From: an uncultured Clostridia bacterium
Lineage (GTDB): Bacteria; Bacillota; Clostridia; Oscillospirales; Acutalibacteraceae
Direction of reading: 5' to 3'
Length of the DNA: 64,000 bases
NCBI GenBank assembly: GCA_946491705.1
Contig: CAMLYM010000001.1
Span: 1-64,000, forward strand
Made by a program: the position numbers and the translations under genes. Below, piece after piece: positions 1 to 8,861 of the stretch. The number at the start of each line of letters is the position of its first letter. The first letter of the stretch is position 1. The notes beneath the pieces are model-generated. The model saw only the letters and a list, made by a program, of their open reading frames with translations. It was not told where the DNA came from and did no database searches.

Positions 1-52
1 CCCCGACCTGCTGATTACAAATCAGCTGCTCTACCAACTGAGCTACACCAGC
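1..52 (-). tRNA. tRNA-Thr(TGT), 3' part missing at window edge
   Basis: Read on the minus strand, the 5' end is at 52 and begins GCTGGTGTAGCTCAGTTGG, a normal acceptor stem and D-arm. The anticodon arm has a seven-base loop TTTGTAA, giving anticodon TGT (threonine). The T-arm and the acceptor 3' strand lie beyond base 1, so the gene is cut by the window, not broken. It points away from ricT, 100 bases downstream of that gene's stop. Confidence 0.92.
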
Positions 53-152
53 ACAATGGCGACGTGTCATAATATAGCATAACAAACGCGCCCTTGTCAA
101 CACCTTTTGATAAAATTATGCAGTTTTTGTCTTTGTTTTTTTCGCGCGCAGA

Positions 153-1016
153 TTATTCCTTTTGCGCGGCAGGCTCGGGTTCCTCCTTGCGGATTTTTCC
201 CCGTCCATCCTTGATGATTTTCACATCCTTACGGGAATATGCGCGGGGCAATGCTTCCCGCTGCTGGTCCAGACGCACCTTCAGCTGGCCGGTGAGAAGG
301 CTGACCTCCTCCACCATCCCCCTGCCTTCCGGCGTGGCGACAATAGCGCCTACCCGGGGTGTAATGCGCAGCAGGTCGTCGTAGGCGTTCTGCTCGTACT
401 TTAGGCAGCACATCAGCCGCCCGCAGGTCCCCGAAATTTTCACCGGATTGAGGCTCAACCCCTGCTCCTTGGCCATCTTGATGGATACCGGCTGAAACTC
501 TCCCAAAAAGGAGGAGCAGCAGAAAGGCCGCCCGCAGATACCCATGCCGCCGAGCATTTTCGACTCGTCGCGTACGCCGATCTGGCGCAACTCAATGCGG
601 GTGCGGAAAACCGAAGCCAAATCCTTTACCAGCTCCCGGAAGTCCACCCGGCCGTCCGCGGTAAAATAGAACAGAATTTTCGAATTGTCAAAGGTGTATT
701 CCACGTCGATGAGCTTCATGCCCAGCTTGTGGTCTGCGATTTTTTTCAGGCAGATGCGAAACGCTTCCTTTTCCTTGCGGGAATTCTCCGCCACCCGTTT
801 CAGGTCCTCCTCCGTGGCGGCCCGCATCACGGGCTTTAAGGGCTTGACGATGGTGGCGTCGTCCACCTCCCGGTTGGGCATGGCGACTTCGCCGCACTCG
901 ACTCCCCGGGCGGTTTCCACAATCACCCGCTGGGACAGGGAAAACGTTTCCCCGTTGGGATCGAAATAATAAATCTTGCCGACGGTTTTGAACCGGACAC
1001 CGATCACTTCAGCCAT
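153..1016 (-). CDS. ricT: RicT/YaaT-family PSP1 domain protein (stage 0 sporulation, Y-complex)
   Basis: A 287-residue PSP1-domain protein. In Bacillus, RicT works with RicA and RicF as an iron-sulfur-containing complex that steers RNase Y maturation of mRNAs and helps phosphorylation of Spo0A. The six cysteines of the family are present as two triplets: C161, C166, C167 (CGRPFCC) and C198, C203, C204 (CGRLMCC). The start at 1016 is preceded by GGAGGA at good spacing; a longer frame up to 1064 has no such site. Neighbours holB and darA match the Bacillus yaaO-tmk-darA-yaaR-holB-ricT order, with tmk and yaaR absent. The acidic, proline-rich tail EEPEPAAQKE looks disordered. RicA and RicF are not seen in this window. 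Confidence 0.92.
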   Translation of the reverse strand: MAEVIGVRFKTVGKIYYFDPNGETFSLSQRVIVETARGVECGEVAMPNREVDDATIVKPLKPVMRAATEEDLKRVAENSRKEKEAFRICLKKIADHKLGMKLIDVEYTFDNSKILFYFTADGRVDFRELVKDLASVFRTRIELRQIGVRDESKMLGGMGICGRPFCCSSFLGEFQPVSIKMAKEQGLSLNPVKISGTCGRLMCCLKYEQNAYDDLLRITPRVGAIVATPEGRGMVEEVSLLTGQLKVRLDQQREALPRAYSRKDVKIIKDGRGKIRKEEPEPAAQKE

Positions 1017-1102
1017 TTGTTCCTCCAGACTGTTTATCCATCGCGTTTGCAAAAAAACGCGCACTTGAAAGCGAAAAAACCGCCCTTTTTGGGCCGCGTC
1101 TT

Positions 1103-1131
1103 ATTATACCGGATTCCTCCGCTTTTTACAA
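1103..1131 (-). promoter_or_regulatory. sigma-A-type promoter before ricT
   Basis: On the minus strand TTGTAA (1126-1131) and TATAAT (1103-1108) are separated by 17 bases, followed by a short GGCCC/GGGC hairpin and a T-rich run before the ricT ribosome binding site. It would give ricT its own transcript in addition to read-through from holB. Confidence 0.5.
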
Positions 1132-1156
1132 GGAGGATTTTGCCGGAAAACAAAGG

Positions 1157-2134
1157 CTATCCCCGCAGACGGGCGCACAACAGAGTGATGAGCAGGATCT
1201 GGTTTATATTCCCGTCAAGCAGGCGCATCAGTTCTTCCACTTTGCCGATCAAAGAGAGAAGACGCTCGCTGGTCAGCGTCTGGGCCAGCACCGCCGCAGC
1301 CGCCGGGTCTGGGGAGATGGGCTTGCCGCCCCCCAGGCGGGCCGACAGCCCGTCCCGCAAAAGCAGCAGCAACTCTGACAGGGTGGCCCTGGTCAGGGGC
1401 TTGTCCCGTTCCAATTTGCCCGTGAGCTTTAATAGAGGAAGTTCTGCCGGGGCGCAGAGGGCCCGGGCCATTTTTCCCGCAAGCTCTGCTGCTTCGGAAA
1501 GCTTCCCGTCTTCCAAAGCCTCCATCGCCCGGCCGATGACGCCGCCGCACAGGCCCGCCGCCCGGCGAAGCTCCTCCTCCGGGCGGTCAGGGAAGGCGGC
1601 GCGCAGGGCCGCAACCGTTTCCTCCTCGCTCACCGGGGATAACGGAATGGTCACACATCGGGAAAGAATGGTGGGCAGCATGGATTCCCGGCTTTCGGCA
1701 GTCAGCAGAAAGACCGCGTAGGAAGGCGGCTCCTCCAGAATCTTTAAAAGAGCGTTTTGCGCCTGTACGGTCATCGTCTGGGCGTTCTCCAGAAGATACA
1801 TTTTGTATTTCCCCTCGTTCGGGGTAATGAACACGTCCGCCTTGATGGCGCGGATCACGTCTAAGTGAAAAGACCGGGCTCCGCCGTCCGACCCGTATTC
1901 CCGGATATCCGGGTGAATACCGGTCAGGGACTTGCGGCAGGCGGCGCATTCCCCGCAAGGGACCTCACCGGCCCCTTTGCACTGATAGGCAGCGGCAATC
2001 AAGCGCGCCAAGGTGCGCCGCCCGCAGCCGGCCGGGCCGGTGAGCAGATAAGCATGGGGCAGCCTTCCAGACTCAAACACCCGGGAAAGCTGCTCCTTTG
2101 CCGCTTCATTTCCAAGAAAGGTCCCAAATTTCAT
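1157..2134 (-). CDS. holB: DNA polymerase III subunit delta' (clamp loader)
   Basis: A 325-residue AAA+ clamp-loader subunit; with delta and tau/gamma it opens the beta clamp and loads it on primed DNA. Visible parts are the N-terminal AAA+ fold with a P-loop-like GPAGCGRR at residues 33-40 and a four-cysteine zinc site at C52, C60, C63, C66, typical of delta' and tau. The P-loop lysine is replaced by arginine, which fits the non-hydrolysing role of delta' rather than a defect. LLKILEEPPSYAVFLL and SRC, the sensor 1 and arginine-finger region, are intact. It starts 9 bases after darA with AAGGAC upstream, so it is probably in the darA transcript. Confidence 0.93.
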   Translation of the reverse strand: MKFGTFLGNEAAKEQLSRVFESGRLPHAYLLTGPAGCGRRTLARLIAAAYQCKGAGEVPCGECAACRKSLTGIHPDIREYGSDGGARSFHLDVIRAIKADVFITPNEGKYKMYLLENAQTMTVQAQNALLKILEEPPSYAVFLLTAESRESMLPTILSRCVTIPLSPVSEEETVAALRAAFPDRPEEELRRAAGLCGGVIGRAMEALEDGKLSEAAELAGKMARALCAPAELPLLKLTGKLERDKPLTRATLSELLLLLRDGLSARLGGGKPISPDPAAAAVLAQTLTSERLLSLIGKVEELMRLLDGNINQILLITLLCARLRG

Positions 2135-2143
2135 AAAACGTCC

Positions 2144-2467
2144 TTACAGCTTGATAAACTGGTCTACATTAACTACGAACACCGTAGCACCGCCAACCGT
2201 AACCTCCACCGGATAGGAGGCGTATACTTCCATGCCGTAGGCGGAACTGGCCGGGGCGATCTGTGTGCGTTTCTTGCAGCATTTCGAGATGATATCCAGC
2301 ACATCGTCTACCTTTTCGTCGTCCACGCCCACGAGCAGAGTGGTGTTGCCCGCCCGCAGGAAGCCGCCGGTGGTAGCGAGCTTGGTGGCCGAGTAACCCG
2401 AGGTAGTCAGAGTAGAGGAGAGCATGGAACTGTCGTCGTTGTTGACGACTGCAAGAATCAACTTCAT
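2144..2467 (-). CDS. darA: Cyclic-di-AMP receptor, PII-like (DarA/PstA)
   Basis: A 107-residue PII-like signalling protein that binds cyclic-di-AMP as a trimer. It begins MKLILAVVNNDDSSMLSSTL, the recognisable DarA start, with the TTGGFLRAGNTTLLVGV ligand-binding segment. The start at 2467 is set by AAAGGGGG upstream; an in-frame start at 2515 would add 16 unrelated residues. It lies between the decarboxylase gene and holB, the standard position in Firmicutes. Length equals that of family members. The signal's output partner is not known from this sequence. Confidence 0.94.
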   Translation of the reverse strand: MKLILAVVNNDDSSMLSSTLTTSGYSATKLATTGGFLRAGNTTLLVGVDDEKVDDVLDIISKCCKKRTQIAPASSAYGMEVYASYPVEVTVGGATVFVVNVDQFIKL

Positions 2468-2545
2468 AGAGGGTACCCCCTTTAATAGGTCATGGAACCG
2501 CCCGGCTTTGTACATTGTGTTTCAAAAGGGGCGGATATCCTCTTT

Positions 2546-3886
2546 CTATTTTATCACTTTGATCTCACAAATGCCATAGCTTTTGAGAATTTTTGCTGCC
2601 TCGTGGTCGATGATTTCCCCTGGCGCCACCACCGGTACGCCGGGCGGGCAGGGGCAGGAGGCCTCCGCTGCGATCCGTCCCGCGCTGTCGTCAATTAAGA
2701 TGCGTTCCCCCGGAGCCAACAGCGCCTGCCTGGGTGAGGCGGCTACCTTGGGCAGAACGGTCACCGTCCCGGCCTTCGGCAGGGGGGCGCGGCGGCCGGG
2801 CAGGGCGGACAGGGCGTTTTTCAGCCGGACATAGTCCTTCTCCGGGTTAAACGGGGACGGAATGAGGACCACGTGCAGCCCGTCGGCGTATTCCGGCTCC
2901 ACTCCCTGCTGGCGCAGAAGCCCCGCCGCGGTATGTCCGGTAAGCCCCAACGGGCCGGTGCCGATGGTGATGCGCACCGGGTCCCATTCCCCCTGTGGCA
3001 GCGTCATCCCCAGAGCCAAGGCATGCCGGCGCACGTCCTCCACCTGTTCCCTCAGCTTCGAAAAGGCCGCGGTCCCTTCCTCCTCAAGCCAGGCCCGGCA
3101 AAGGTCCAAAGACACCATGATGGGATAGGAAGGGCTTGTGGAGCCGAACAGGGCCATGGCGGAGGGGGCCTCTGCGCAATAGGCATCCTCGGCAATGTGC
3201 AGCCAGGCGCCGCCGGTCATCACAGGCAGAGTCTTATGGGCGGAATCGCAGGTAATGGAGGCGCCGCGCTCCAAAGGATGGGCGCCGGGCGCTGCGAATT
3301 TCAGGTGGGCGCCGTGGGCATTGTCCACCAGGAGCGGCACCCCGTGGGCCCGGCAAACCGCGGAAATGCCCTTTAGGTCGGACAGCACCCCATAATAGTC
3401 GGGCGTAGTTACATACACCGCGCAGGCGTCCGGGTTCTCCGAAAGGGCGGCCTCGATGTCCTGCGGGTAAATCCGGCCGGGAAGGCCGTCCCCCGCGTCG
3501 GGCCTGGGAAGGACCCATACAGGCGTAATGTCCAAAAGAGCCATGGCGTTGACTGCCGAGCGGTGGATGGTGCGTCCGGCTACGATCTTTCCCCCCTGAG
3601 GAACGGCCAGGCGCAGCATGGTCTGGATGCAAAGGGAGCAGCCGCCGGCAGAAAACAGGGTTCGTTTGGTCCCATACAGGGCGCTCGCCCGCTCCATGGC
3701 TTCCGCGATAGGGCCGGCGGCCTCGTAAAGGCTGTCGGTATCGGGAATTTCCGTGGTATCCAGCCGCAAAAGGTCGCCCATCCGATCAAGGGGAGAGGCG
3801 ATTCCCTTGTGGCCGGGCATGTGCATGGGGACACGGCCCAGGGCAAGATGCTGTTCGAGTGCGTTTAACAAAGGAGAAGCGGACAT
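2546..3886 (-). CDS. PLP-dependent Orn/Lys/Arg decarboxylase family protein (YaaO-like)
   Basis: A 446-residue fold-type I PLP enzyme. Family landmarks are MPGHKG near residue 23, the cofactor-binding aspartate D188 in VDNAHGAH, and the Schiff-base lysine K218 in SAHK. Homologues decarboxylate arginine, lysine or ornithine to polyamines or cadaverine; the substrate cannot be told here. It lacks the N-terminal response-regulator-like wing of the large inducible enzymes, so it is the short YaaO type. Two ATGs lie 6 bases apart; the second (3886) has the better spacing from GGAGG. It is the likely first gene of the darA-holB-ricT unit. Confidence 0.9.
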   Translation of the reverse strand: MSASPLLNALEQHLALGRVPMHMPGHKGIASPLDRMGDLLRLDTTEIPDTDSLYEAAGPIAEAMERASALYGTKRTLFSAGGCSLCIQTMLRLAVPQGGKIVAGRTIHRSAVNAMALLDITPVWVLPRPDAGDGLPGRIYPQDIEAALSENPDACAVYVTTPDYYGVLSDLKGISAVCRAHGVPLLVDNAHGAHLKFAAPGAHPLERGASITCDSAHKTLPVMTGGAWLHIAEDAYCAEAPSAMALFGSTSPSYPIMVSLDLCRAWLEEEGTAAFSKLREQVEDVRRHALALGMTLPQGEWDPVRITIGTGPLGLTGHTAAGLLRQQGVEPEYADGLHVVLIPSPFNPEKDYVRLKNALSALPGRRAPLPKAGTVTVLPKVAASPRQALLAPGERILIDDSAGRIAAEASCPCPPGVPVVAPGEIIDHEAAKILKSYGICEIKVIK

Positions 3887-3976
3887 ATTCATTCCTCCAT
3901 CGGCGTGATCAAATAAGAAGGCGTTCTTTCCCATTATATGAAAAAGAAACGGTTTTGTGTCAAAAACGCCCGGTTT

Positions 3977-4648
3977 TTACCGCTTCCCCACCGGGCAGTT
4001 GGCCATGCAGATGCCGCACACCGCGCCGCGGCCGATGTGCTGGTAGGTTTTCATGTGTTTCGAGCACTTGTCCGGGTCGTAATAGGACTCCCGGTCCATG
4101 CCGGGGCGGAAGGAAACTCCCGCAATGGCCCCTGCCGGGCAGCAGTCCTGGCAGACGGTGCAGCCCCCGCAGCCGGGATAAACGGGTGGCTCGGTTACCG
4201 GAAGGGGACAGTCGGTCAGCACGGTGGCAAGCCGCACCCGGGGCCCCCACTGAGGGGTAATAAGCAAGGCGGACTTGCCGATCCACCCCAGCCCCGCCGC
4301 CACCGCTGCGGTCTTGTGGGGAAAGAGGCCCCGGTATTCCTCTCGCGGCGGGATGGACTGGGAGGCGGCGATGGGCATCGCTTGATAACCAGTCCGTTCC
4401 AGCCGCGCCGCCGCCCGCAGCGTCCAAGAGTCTAAAAAGGCGTTGGCGGCCCGGTAATGCTGGAAATAAGGATAGGTGGGCCCGTCTGCGACCGGGGCTA
4501 CAATTGGGGACGAGAGGGCAAACACCAGCGTGATTCCGTAGGGAAGATGGGCCAGAGATGAGGGCAGCCGCCCGTCCAGCCGGGAGAATCCCACCGCCGC
4601 CATCCCGTCCTCTTCCATTTGCCGGACAAGTCCATCCAAGTCGAACAT
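3977..4648 (-). CDS. QueG-like 4Fe-4S double-cluster protein (short epoxyqueuosine reductase relative)
   Basis: A 223-residue soluble protein with two ferredoxin-type clusters near the C-terminus: CGGCTVCQDCCPAG and, after a CSKHMK segment, CGICMANCPVG. The central LGWIGKSALLITPQWGPR segment is typical of epoxyqueuosine reductase (queuosine synthesis in tRNA) and its relatives. Full QueG is over 300 residues with a C-terminal HEAT repeat; this one stops directly after the second cluster, so queuosine activity is uncertain and a general redox role is possible. ATG at 4648 is preceded by AGGAGG with 8-base spacing; a TTG six bases upstream is too close. It is separated from the decarboxylase by 90 bases. 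Confidence 0.8.
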   Translation of the reverse strand: MFDLDGLVRQMEEDGMAAVGFSRLDGRLPSSLAHLPYGITLVFALSSPIVAPVADGPTYPYFQHYRAANAFLDSWTLRAAARLERTGYQAMPIAASQSIPPREEYRGLFPHKTAAVAAGLGWIGKSALLITPQWGPRVRLATVLTDCPLPVTEPPVYPGCGGCTVCQDCCPAGAIAGVSFRPGMDRESYYDPDKCSKHMKTYQHIGRGAVCGICMANCPVGKR

Positions 4649-4904
4649 GGTCAAAGCCTCCTGATCCTATCCATATTCATAAGGCACAGCAAGAAAATCG
4701 ACCGAGCAAGGAAAAACCGCCGCCGGACTGCACCGCTCCCGTTTCGCGGCTGCGCTGCCTCTAGGCAAAAAGCCGGCCTAGGTATAGCAAGCTGCCCGGG
4801 CGCATATAGAAGGGAGAAATCGAACCGCTTTTCTTCTGCCGGATTCTCATGTGTGCATAATATGTGGTATTATACAATATTTTTTGGGTTCTGGGGAGGT
4901 TTTG

Positions 4905-4933
4905 TTGCAATCAAGAGGGAGGGATGGTAAAAT
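4905..4933 (+). promoter_or_regulatory. sigma-A-type promoter before the NusG-II/Gx genes
   Basis: TTGCAA (4905-4910), a 17-base spacer and TAAAAT (4928-4933) stand 50-80 bases before the NusG-domain-II gene. The stretch 4655-4900 upstream contains no convincing gene; a divergent TATAAT on the minus strand (4869-4874) may serve the QueG-like gene but lacks a clear -35 box. Confidence 0.5.
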
Positions 4934-4984
4934 ATTTGGGTATTGGATAAGAAATTTGCCGCGTTCTTTTCTCTGGAGCGGCAC

Positions 4985-5383
4985 ATGGGCAGGAGGCAGC
5001 TTTTGAAAGCACGCAAGCTTTGGCGGATGGCCGATCTGGCGCTGGTTGCGGTGGTGCTTGCCGCTGCAGTGATCACGGCGGTCCTCCTTTGGGTTCCCAC
5101 CGGCGGCGACGCGGTGGCGGTCATTGCGGTAGGCGGGGAAGAGGTAGGCCGCGTGAGGCTCAGTGGTGTGACCGCAGGGTATGACCTGCCGCTTCACACC
5201 GACCCGCAGGTGATCCTTCGGGTGGAGCCCGGGCGCGTCTGCTTCCAAGAAGCCGGGTGCCCCGACCAAGTCTGTGTCAACACCGGGTGGCTGACCTCCC
5301 CCGGCCAGACGGCGGTCTGTCTGCCCGCCCGCGCCTCGGTGCGTATCCAGGGGGCTGGCGGGGTGGACGCGGTGGTCCGATGA
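4985..5383 (+). CDS. NusG domain II-containing membrane-anchored protein
   Basis: About 132 residues: a basic N-terminus, one membrane segment (ALVAVVLAAAVITAVLLW) and an extracytoplasmic NusG domain II with a cysteine pair region (CFQEAGCPDQVC). Such small proteins regularly accompany a Gx transporter and Rnf or flavinylation genes in Firmicutes, as here; their function is not established. The start is ambiguous: ATG 4985 has GGAG upstream, but AGGAGG at 4991 sits six bases before an in-frame TTG at 5003, which would give 126 residues. The stop overlaps the next gene by four bases, so translation is coupled. Confidence 0.8.
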   Translation: MGRRQLLKARKLWRMADLALVAVVLAAAVITAVLLWVPTGGDAVAVIAVGGEEVGRVRLSGVTAGYDLPLHTDPQVILRVEPGRVCFQEAGCPDQVCVNTGWLTSPGQTAVCLPARASVRIQGAGGVDAVVR

Positions 5384-5919
5384 CAAGGCGGAGGTGCAAG
5401 CGAGTGGAAAGGAAAAGCCGGGCCAAACAGGTGGCGCTGCTTGGAATGCTTGGAGCGGTGGCCATCGTGCTGTCCTGGCTGGAAGGGATGCTCGGCCCAG
5501 TGCCCGGGCTTCCGCCGGGTGCCAAGCTGGGGCTTTCCAACGTGGCGACCATGCTGGCGGCTTCCACCATGGGACCCGGCAGCGCTATGGCCATTGCGCT
5601 TTTAAAGGGCCTCTTCGCGGGTTTGACCCGGGGCCTTACCGCAGGGCTCATGAGCCTTTCCGGCGGCCTTCTCAGCACAGGCGTGGTCTGCCTTCTCCTT
5701 TGGTGGAAAAGGTGCCCGCTGGGTTATATCGGCATTGGGATTGCGGGAGCGGTCTGTCACAACTTGGGGCAGCTTATGGTTTCCTTTTTGCTGACAAACG
5801 CCGCCGTCTTTGCCTACCTGCCTTTTTTGCTGCTGTTCGCTTTGCCGGCAGGAGCGGTCACCGGGCTTACCTTGTATATTTTACTGCCGGCCTTCTCCCG
5901 GCTTCGGGGAGAAAGGTAA
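5380..5919 (+). CDS. Gx transporter family protein (heptaprenyl diphosphate synthase component I-like)
   Basis: A 179-residue very hydrophobic protein with about five or six membrane helices and the motif LPPGAKLGLSNVATMLAA, typical of the Gx transporter / Hpre_diP_synt_I family, an ECF-type S-component-like fold. Its substrate is unproven. The start overlaps the stop of the NusG-II gene (ATGA). A GTG at 5404 is an alternative start. It is followed by the promoter of the rnf operon. No ECF energising module lies nearby. Confidence 0.82.
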   Translation: MTRRRCKRVERKSRAKQVALLGMLGAVAIVLSWLEGMLGPVPGLPPGAKLGLSNVATMLAASTMGPGSAMAIALLKGLFAGLTRGLTAGLMSLSGGLLSTGVVCLLLWWKRCPLGYIGIGIAGAVCHNLGQLMVSFLLTNAAVFAYLPFLLLFALPAGAVTGLTLYILLPAFSRLRGER

Positions 5920-5935
5920 CGTTTGGTTATCCTTA

Positions 5936-5944
5936 TGGTATAAT
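5936..5944 (+). promoter_or_regulatory. Extended -10 promoter of the rnf operon
   Basis: TGGTATAAT (extended -10, perfect) lies 46 bases before the rnfC start; no good -35 hexamer is seen, as is usual for extended -10 promoters. The GATGGAGGA ribosome binding site follows. Confidence 0.5.
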
Positions 5945-5989
5945 GGGAACGAAATTATACCGGACAAGATAGATGATGGAGGAAACACA

Positions 5990-7354
5990 ATGGAAAACAA
6001 AACCCTCAGGCGGTTCTTTTCCTTTGGGACGTCCCGGCCGCACGGCGGCGCGTCGGTGCCCCACCGGAAGAACACCGCGGACAGCGAGTCGGTGGTCATG
6101 CCGCCGCCCGAACGGGTGATCATTGCCATGCAGCAGCACATCGGCGCGCCCTGCGAGCCGACGGTGAAGCCGGGCGACCCGGTGGCGGTGGGCCAGGTGG
6201 TGGGGGACACGAAGGCGTTCGTATCCGCGCCCATCCATGCCAGCGTCTCGGGTACCGTTCAGGCAATCACCGAAATCCAGCTGCCCGGCGGGCAGAAAAC
6301 CAAGGCGGTGGTCATCGAGAGCGACGGGGAGCAGCGGGTGCACGAAAGCGTACAGCCCCCGGTCATTCAATCCAGGGAGGACTTTGCGGCGGCGGTGCGC
6401 GCGTCGGGGCTTGTGGGCCTGGGCGGCGCGGGATTTCCGGCCCATGTGAAGTTAAATCCCCCCAAGGACGCGAAGATCGATACGCTGATTGTCAACGGCG
6501 CCGAGTGCGAGCCTTACATCACCGCCGACTACCGGGAGATTATGGAGAACAGCTGGGACATTATGTCGGGCGTTTATGCGGTCAAGGACCTTTTGGGCGT
6601 GGAAAACGTCATCATCGCCATTGAGAACAACAAGCCCGACGGCATCAAGGTTCTCAGCTCCATCGCTGATAACTCCAACGACCCCGATAACCAGGTGAAC
6701 ATCAAGGCCCTGCCCTCCCGGTACCCCCAGGGGGCGGAGAAGGTGCTCATCCAGGCAACCACCGGGCGGGTGGTTCCCACCGGCAAGCTTCCCAGCGACG
6801 TGGGCGTGGTGGTGATGAACATCACTTCCATCGCCTTTTTGTCCCGGTATATGAAAACCGGGATGCCTCTTACCACCAAGCGGCTGACCATCGACGGGTC
6901 CGCTATCTGGTCGCCGAAAAACGTGATCGTTCCCATCGGAACCCCCATCAAGGATGTCATCGCGTTTGCCGGGGGCTATAAGGAAGACCCCAGGAAAATC
7001 ATCATGGGCGGCCCGATGATGGGCCTTGCCATGGTGGACGATTCCCTTCCGGTTTTGAAGCAGAACAACGCCATTTTAGCCTTCGACGAAAAGGAAGCCA
7101 AGCTTATGGAGCCGCTGCCCTGCATCCGGTGCGGCAAATGCGTGCAGGCATGTCCCATGAAGCTGATGCCCACCTCCATCGAGCGGCTCTATAAGGCAAA
7201 GGACGTGGAGGGCTTGCAGAAGGCGGGCGCCATGACCTGCATGGAATGCGGCTGCTGCGCGTTCGTATGTCCCGCGGGGCGGCGGCTGGTGCAGTCCATG
7301 CGTCTGTCCAAGGCCCTGATCAAAAACGCACCGAAGAAGGAGGCGAAGGGATAA
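5990..7354 (+). CDS. rnfC: Rnf complex subunit C (NADH-binding, iron-sulfur)
   Basis: A 454-residue peripheral subunit of the ferredoxin:NAD+ oxidoreductase that couples electron flow from reduced ferredoxin to NAD+ with ion export. It carries an N-terminal barrel-sandwich/biotinyl-lipoyl-like part (VKPGDPVAVGQVVG), the nucleotide and FMN site GLGGAGFPAHVK near residue 145, and two 4Fe-4S motifs, CIRCGKCVQACP at about 378 and CMECGCCAFVCP at about 416. ATG 5990 follows ATGGAGGA. The C-terminus is short, without the long Ala/Lys tail of proteobacterial RnfC. Its stop overlaps the rnfD start. Confidence 0.96.
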   Translation: MENKTLRRFFSFGTSRPHGGASVPHRKNTADSESVVMPPPERVIIAMQQHIGAPCEPTVKPGDPVAVGQVVGDTKAFVSAPIHASVSGTVQAITEIQLPGGQKTKAVVIESDGEQRVHESVQPPVIQSREDFAAAVRASGLVGLGGAGFPAHVKLNPPKDAKIDTLIVNGAECEPYITADYREIMENSWDIMSGVYAVKDLLGVENVIIAIENNKPDGIKVLSSIADNSNDPDNQVNIKALPSRYPQGAEKVLIQATTGRVVPTGKLPSDVGVVVMNITSIAFLSRYMKTGMPLTTKRLTIDGSAIWSPKNVIVPIGTPIKDVIAFAGGYKEDPRKIIMGGPMMGLAMVDDSLPVLKQNNAILAFDEKEAKLMEPLPCIRCGKCVQACPMKLMPTSIERLYKAKDVEGLQKAGAMTCMECGCCAFVCPAGRRLVQSMRLSKALIKNAPKKEAKG

Positions 7355-8298
7355 TGGAAAAGCTGTTTGTATCCTCGTCCCCCCATCTGCGCAGCGGGAC
7401 GGGCGTGCGCTCCATCATGCTCGACGTGATCATCGCCCTGACCCCCGCCTTGATTGCCTCAGTGATCCTGTTTGGCCTGCGGGCCCTGCTGGTGACGGCG
7501 GTGTCGGTTGCCGCGGCAGTGCTGGCGGAATACATTTCCCGGAAACTCATGAAGCGCCCCAATTCCATCGGGGATTTGAGCGCCGTGGTCACCGGTATGC
7601 TGTTGGCCTTTAACCTGCCCGTGTCCATCCCCCTGTGGATCGCCGCGCTGGGCTCGGCCATCGCCATCGTGGTGGTCAAGCAGTTCTTCGGCGGCATCGG
7701 GCAGAACTTTGTCAATCCCGCCCTGGCCGGGCGCATCATCCTGATGGTGTCCTTTCCGGCACAGATGACCAAGTGGACCATGCCGCTGACCTCCTTTAGC
7801 GGGGTGGACGCGGTGACCACCGCTACCCCTCTGGGAATCCTCAGCGAGGGCGGGGAGCAGGCCATGCCCCCTCTTCTCGACTTGTTCTTCGGCGTGCGGG
7901 GCGGCTGCCTGGGAGAAACCTGCGGGGTGGCGCTTTTGCTGGGCGGGGTGTACTTGGTGGCCCGCAAGGTGATTAACCCCATTATCCCCATCTGTTATGT
8001 AGGCACGGCGGCGCTGTTGTCCCTGGCCTTCGGGCTGGACCCGCTGGTACAGATCCTGTCCGGCGGTCTGCTTTTGGGTGCCATTTTCATGGCGACCGAT
8101 TATGCCACCTCTCCCTTGACCAATTGGGGCAAAGTGATCTTCGGCATCGGCTGCGGCGTACTTACCATGATCATCCGCCAGTTCGGCAGCCTGCCGGAAG
8201 GTGTGTCCTTCTCCATTGTGCTGATGAATATCCTGGTACCCTATATTGACCGGCTGACCCGTCCGGTTCCGTTTGGAGAGGAGGGAGCGCGGCAATGA
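7354..8298 (+). CDS. rnfD: Rnf complex subunit D (membrane, covalent FMN)
   Basis: A 314-residue integral membrane subunit with about eight to nine helices. The flavin-attachment region VTTATPLGIL contains the threonine that carries covalent FMN in RnfD/NqrB. NPALAGRIILM and MATDYATSPL are further family motifs. The start (7354) overlaps the rnfC stop and follows AAGGAGG. Its stop overlaps the rnfG start (ATGA). Together with RnfE and RnfA it forms the ion path. Confidence 0.96.
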   Translation: MEKLFVSSSPHLRSGTGVRSIMLDVIIALTPALIASVILFGLRALLVTAVSVAAAVLAEYISRKLMKRPNSIGDLSAVVTGMLLAFNLPVSIPLWIAALGSAIAIVVVKQFFGGIGQNFVNPALAGRIILMVSFPAQMTKWTMPLTSFSGVDAVTTATPLGILSEGGEQAMPPLLDLFFGVRGGCLGETCGVALLLGGVYLVARKVINPIIPICYVGTAALLSLAFGLDPLVQILSGGLLLGAIFMATDYATSPLTNWGKVIFGIGCGVLTMIIRQFGSLPEGVSFSIVLMNILVPYIDRLTRPVPFGEEGARQ

Positions 8299-8861
8299 TA
8301 AAAAAGATCATAGGCCCGGCCGCCGCGCTGACCATTATCTGCGTGGTGGTGACGGCGCTGCTGGCAGGCACGAACTATATCACCAAAGACATTGTGGCAG
8401 AAAGAGCCGCCGCCACGGCGGAGGCTTCCCGCAAGCAGGTGCTCCCGGCGGCCGCTTCCTTTGAGGAGGTGACCATCGCCGAAGAGGAGAACGGCATGTA
8501 TGCCGGGCTTGATGCGGCGGGCGAGGTGGTCGGCTACGTGTTCGAAACCTCCGGCAAGGGCTATGGCGGTGCGGTCAACGTGATGACCGGCATGACCAAG
8601 GACGGGGAAATCACCGCTGTGACGCTGGTTTCCCACAGCGAAACCCCAGGCTTGGGCGCTAAGGCGGGCAACGACGCTTTTATCTCCCAGTACCAGGGCG
8701 CTGCTCCGGAAGGCGGCTTTGCGGTGACCAAGAATGCACCCACCGCCGACAATCAGGTGCAGGCGGTCACCGGGGCCACCATTACCTCCAAGGCGGTCAC
8801 CACCGCGGTCAACGAAGCCATCGAGCTCTATGAAACCTATGGGAAAGGAGGCGGTGCGTAA
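8295..8861 (+). CDS. rnfG: Rnf complex subunit G (FMN-binding)
   Basis: A 188-residue subunit with one N-terminal membrane helix (GPAAALTIICVVVTALLAGT) and an FMN-binding domain outside the membrane. The flavinylation motif VTGATITS near residues 157-164 supplies the threonine for covalent FMN, attached by an ApbE-type transferase; no apbE gene is in this window. THSETPGLGAK-type sequence (SHSETPGLGAKAG) is also present. Overlaps rnfD and abuts rnfE. Confidence 0.95.
   Translation: MIKKIIGPAAALTIICVVVTALLAGTNYITKDIVAERAAATAEASRKQVLPAAASFEEVTIAEEENGMYAGLDAAGEVVGYVFETSGKGYGGAVNVMTGMTKDGEITAVTLVSHSETPGLGAKAGNDAFISQYQGAAPEGGFAVTKNAPTADNQVQAVTGATITSKAVTTAVNEAIELYETYGKGGGA

Noticed and set aside
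1157-2134. The missing P-loop lysine in delta' as a sign of a broken gene
   Set aside because: Delta' subunits often lack a working ATPase site; the remaining motifs and the zinc site are intact.
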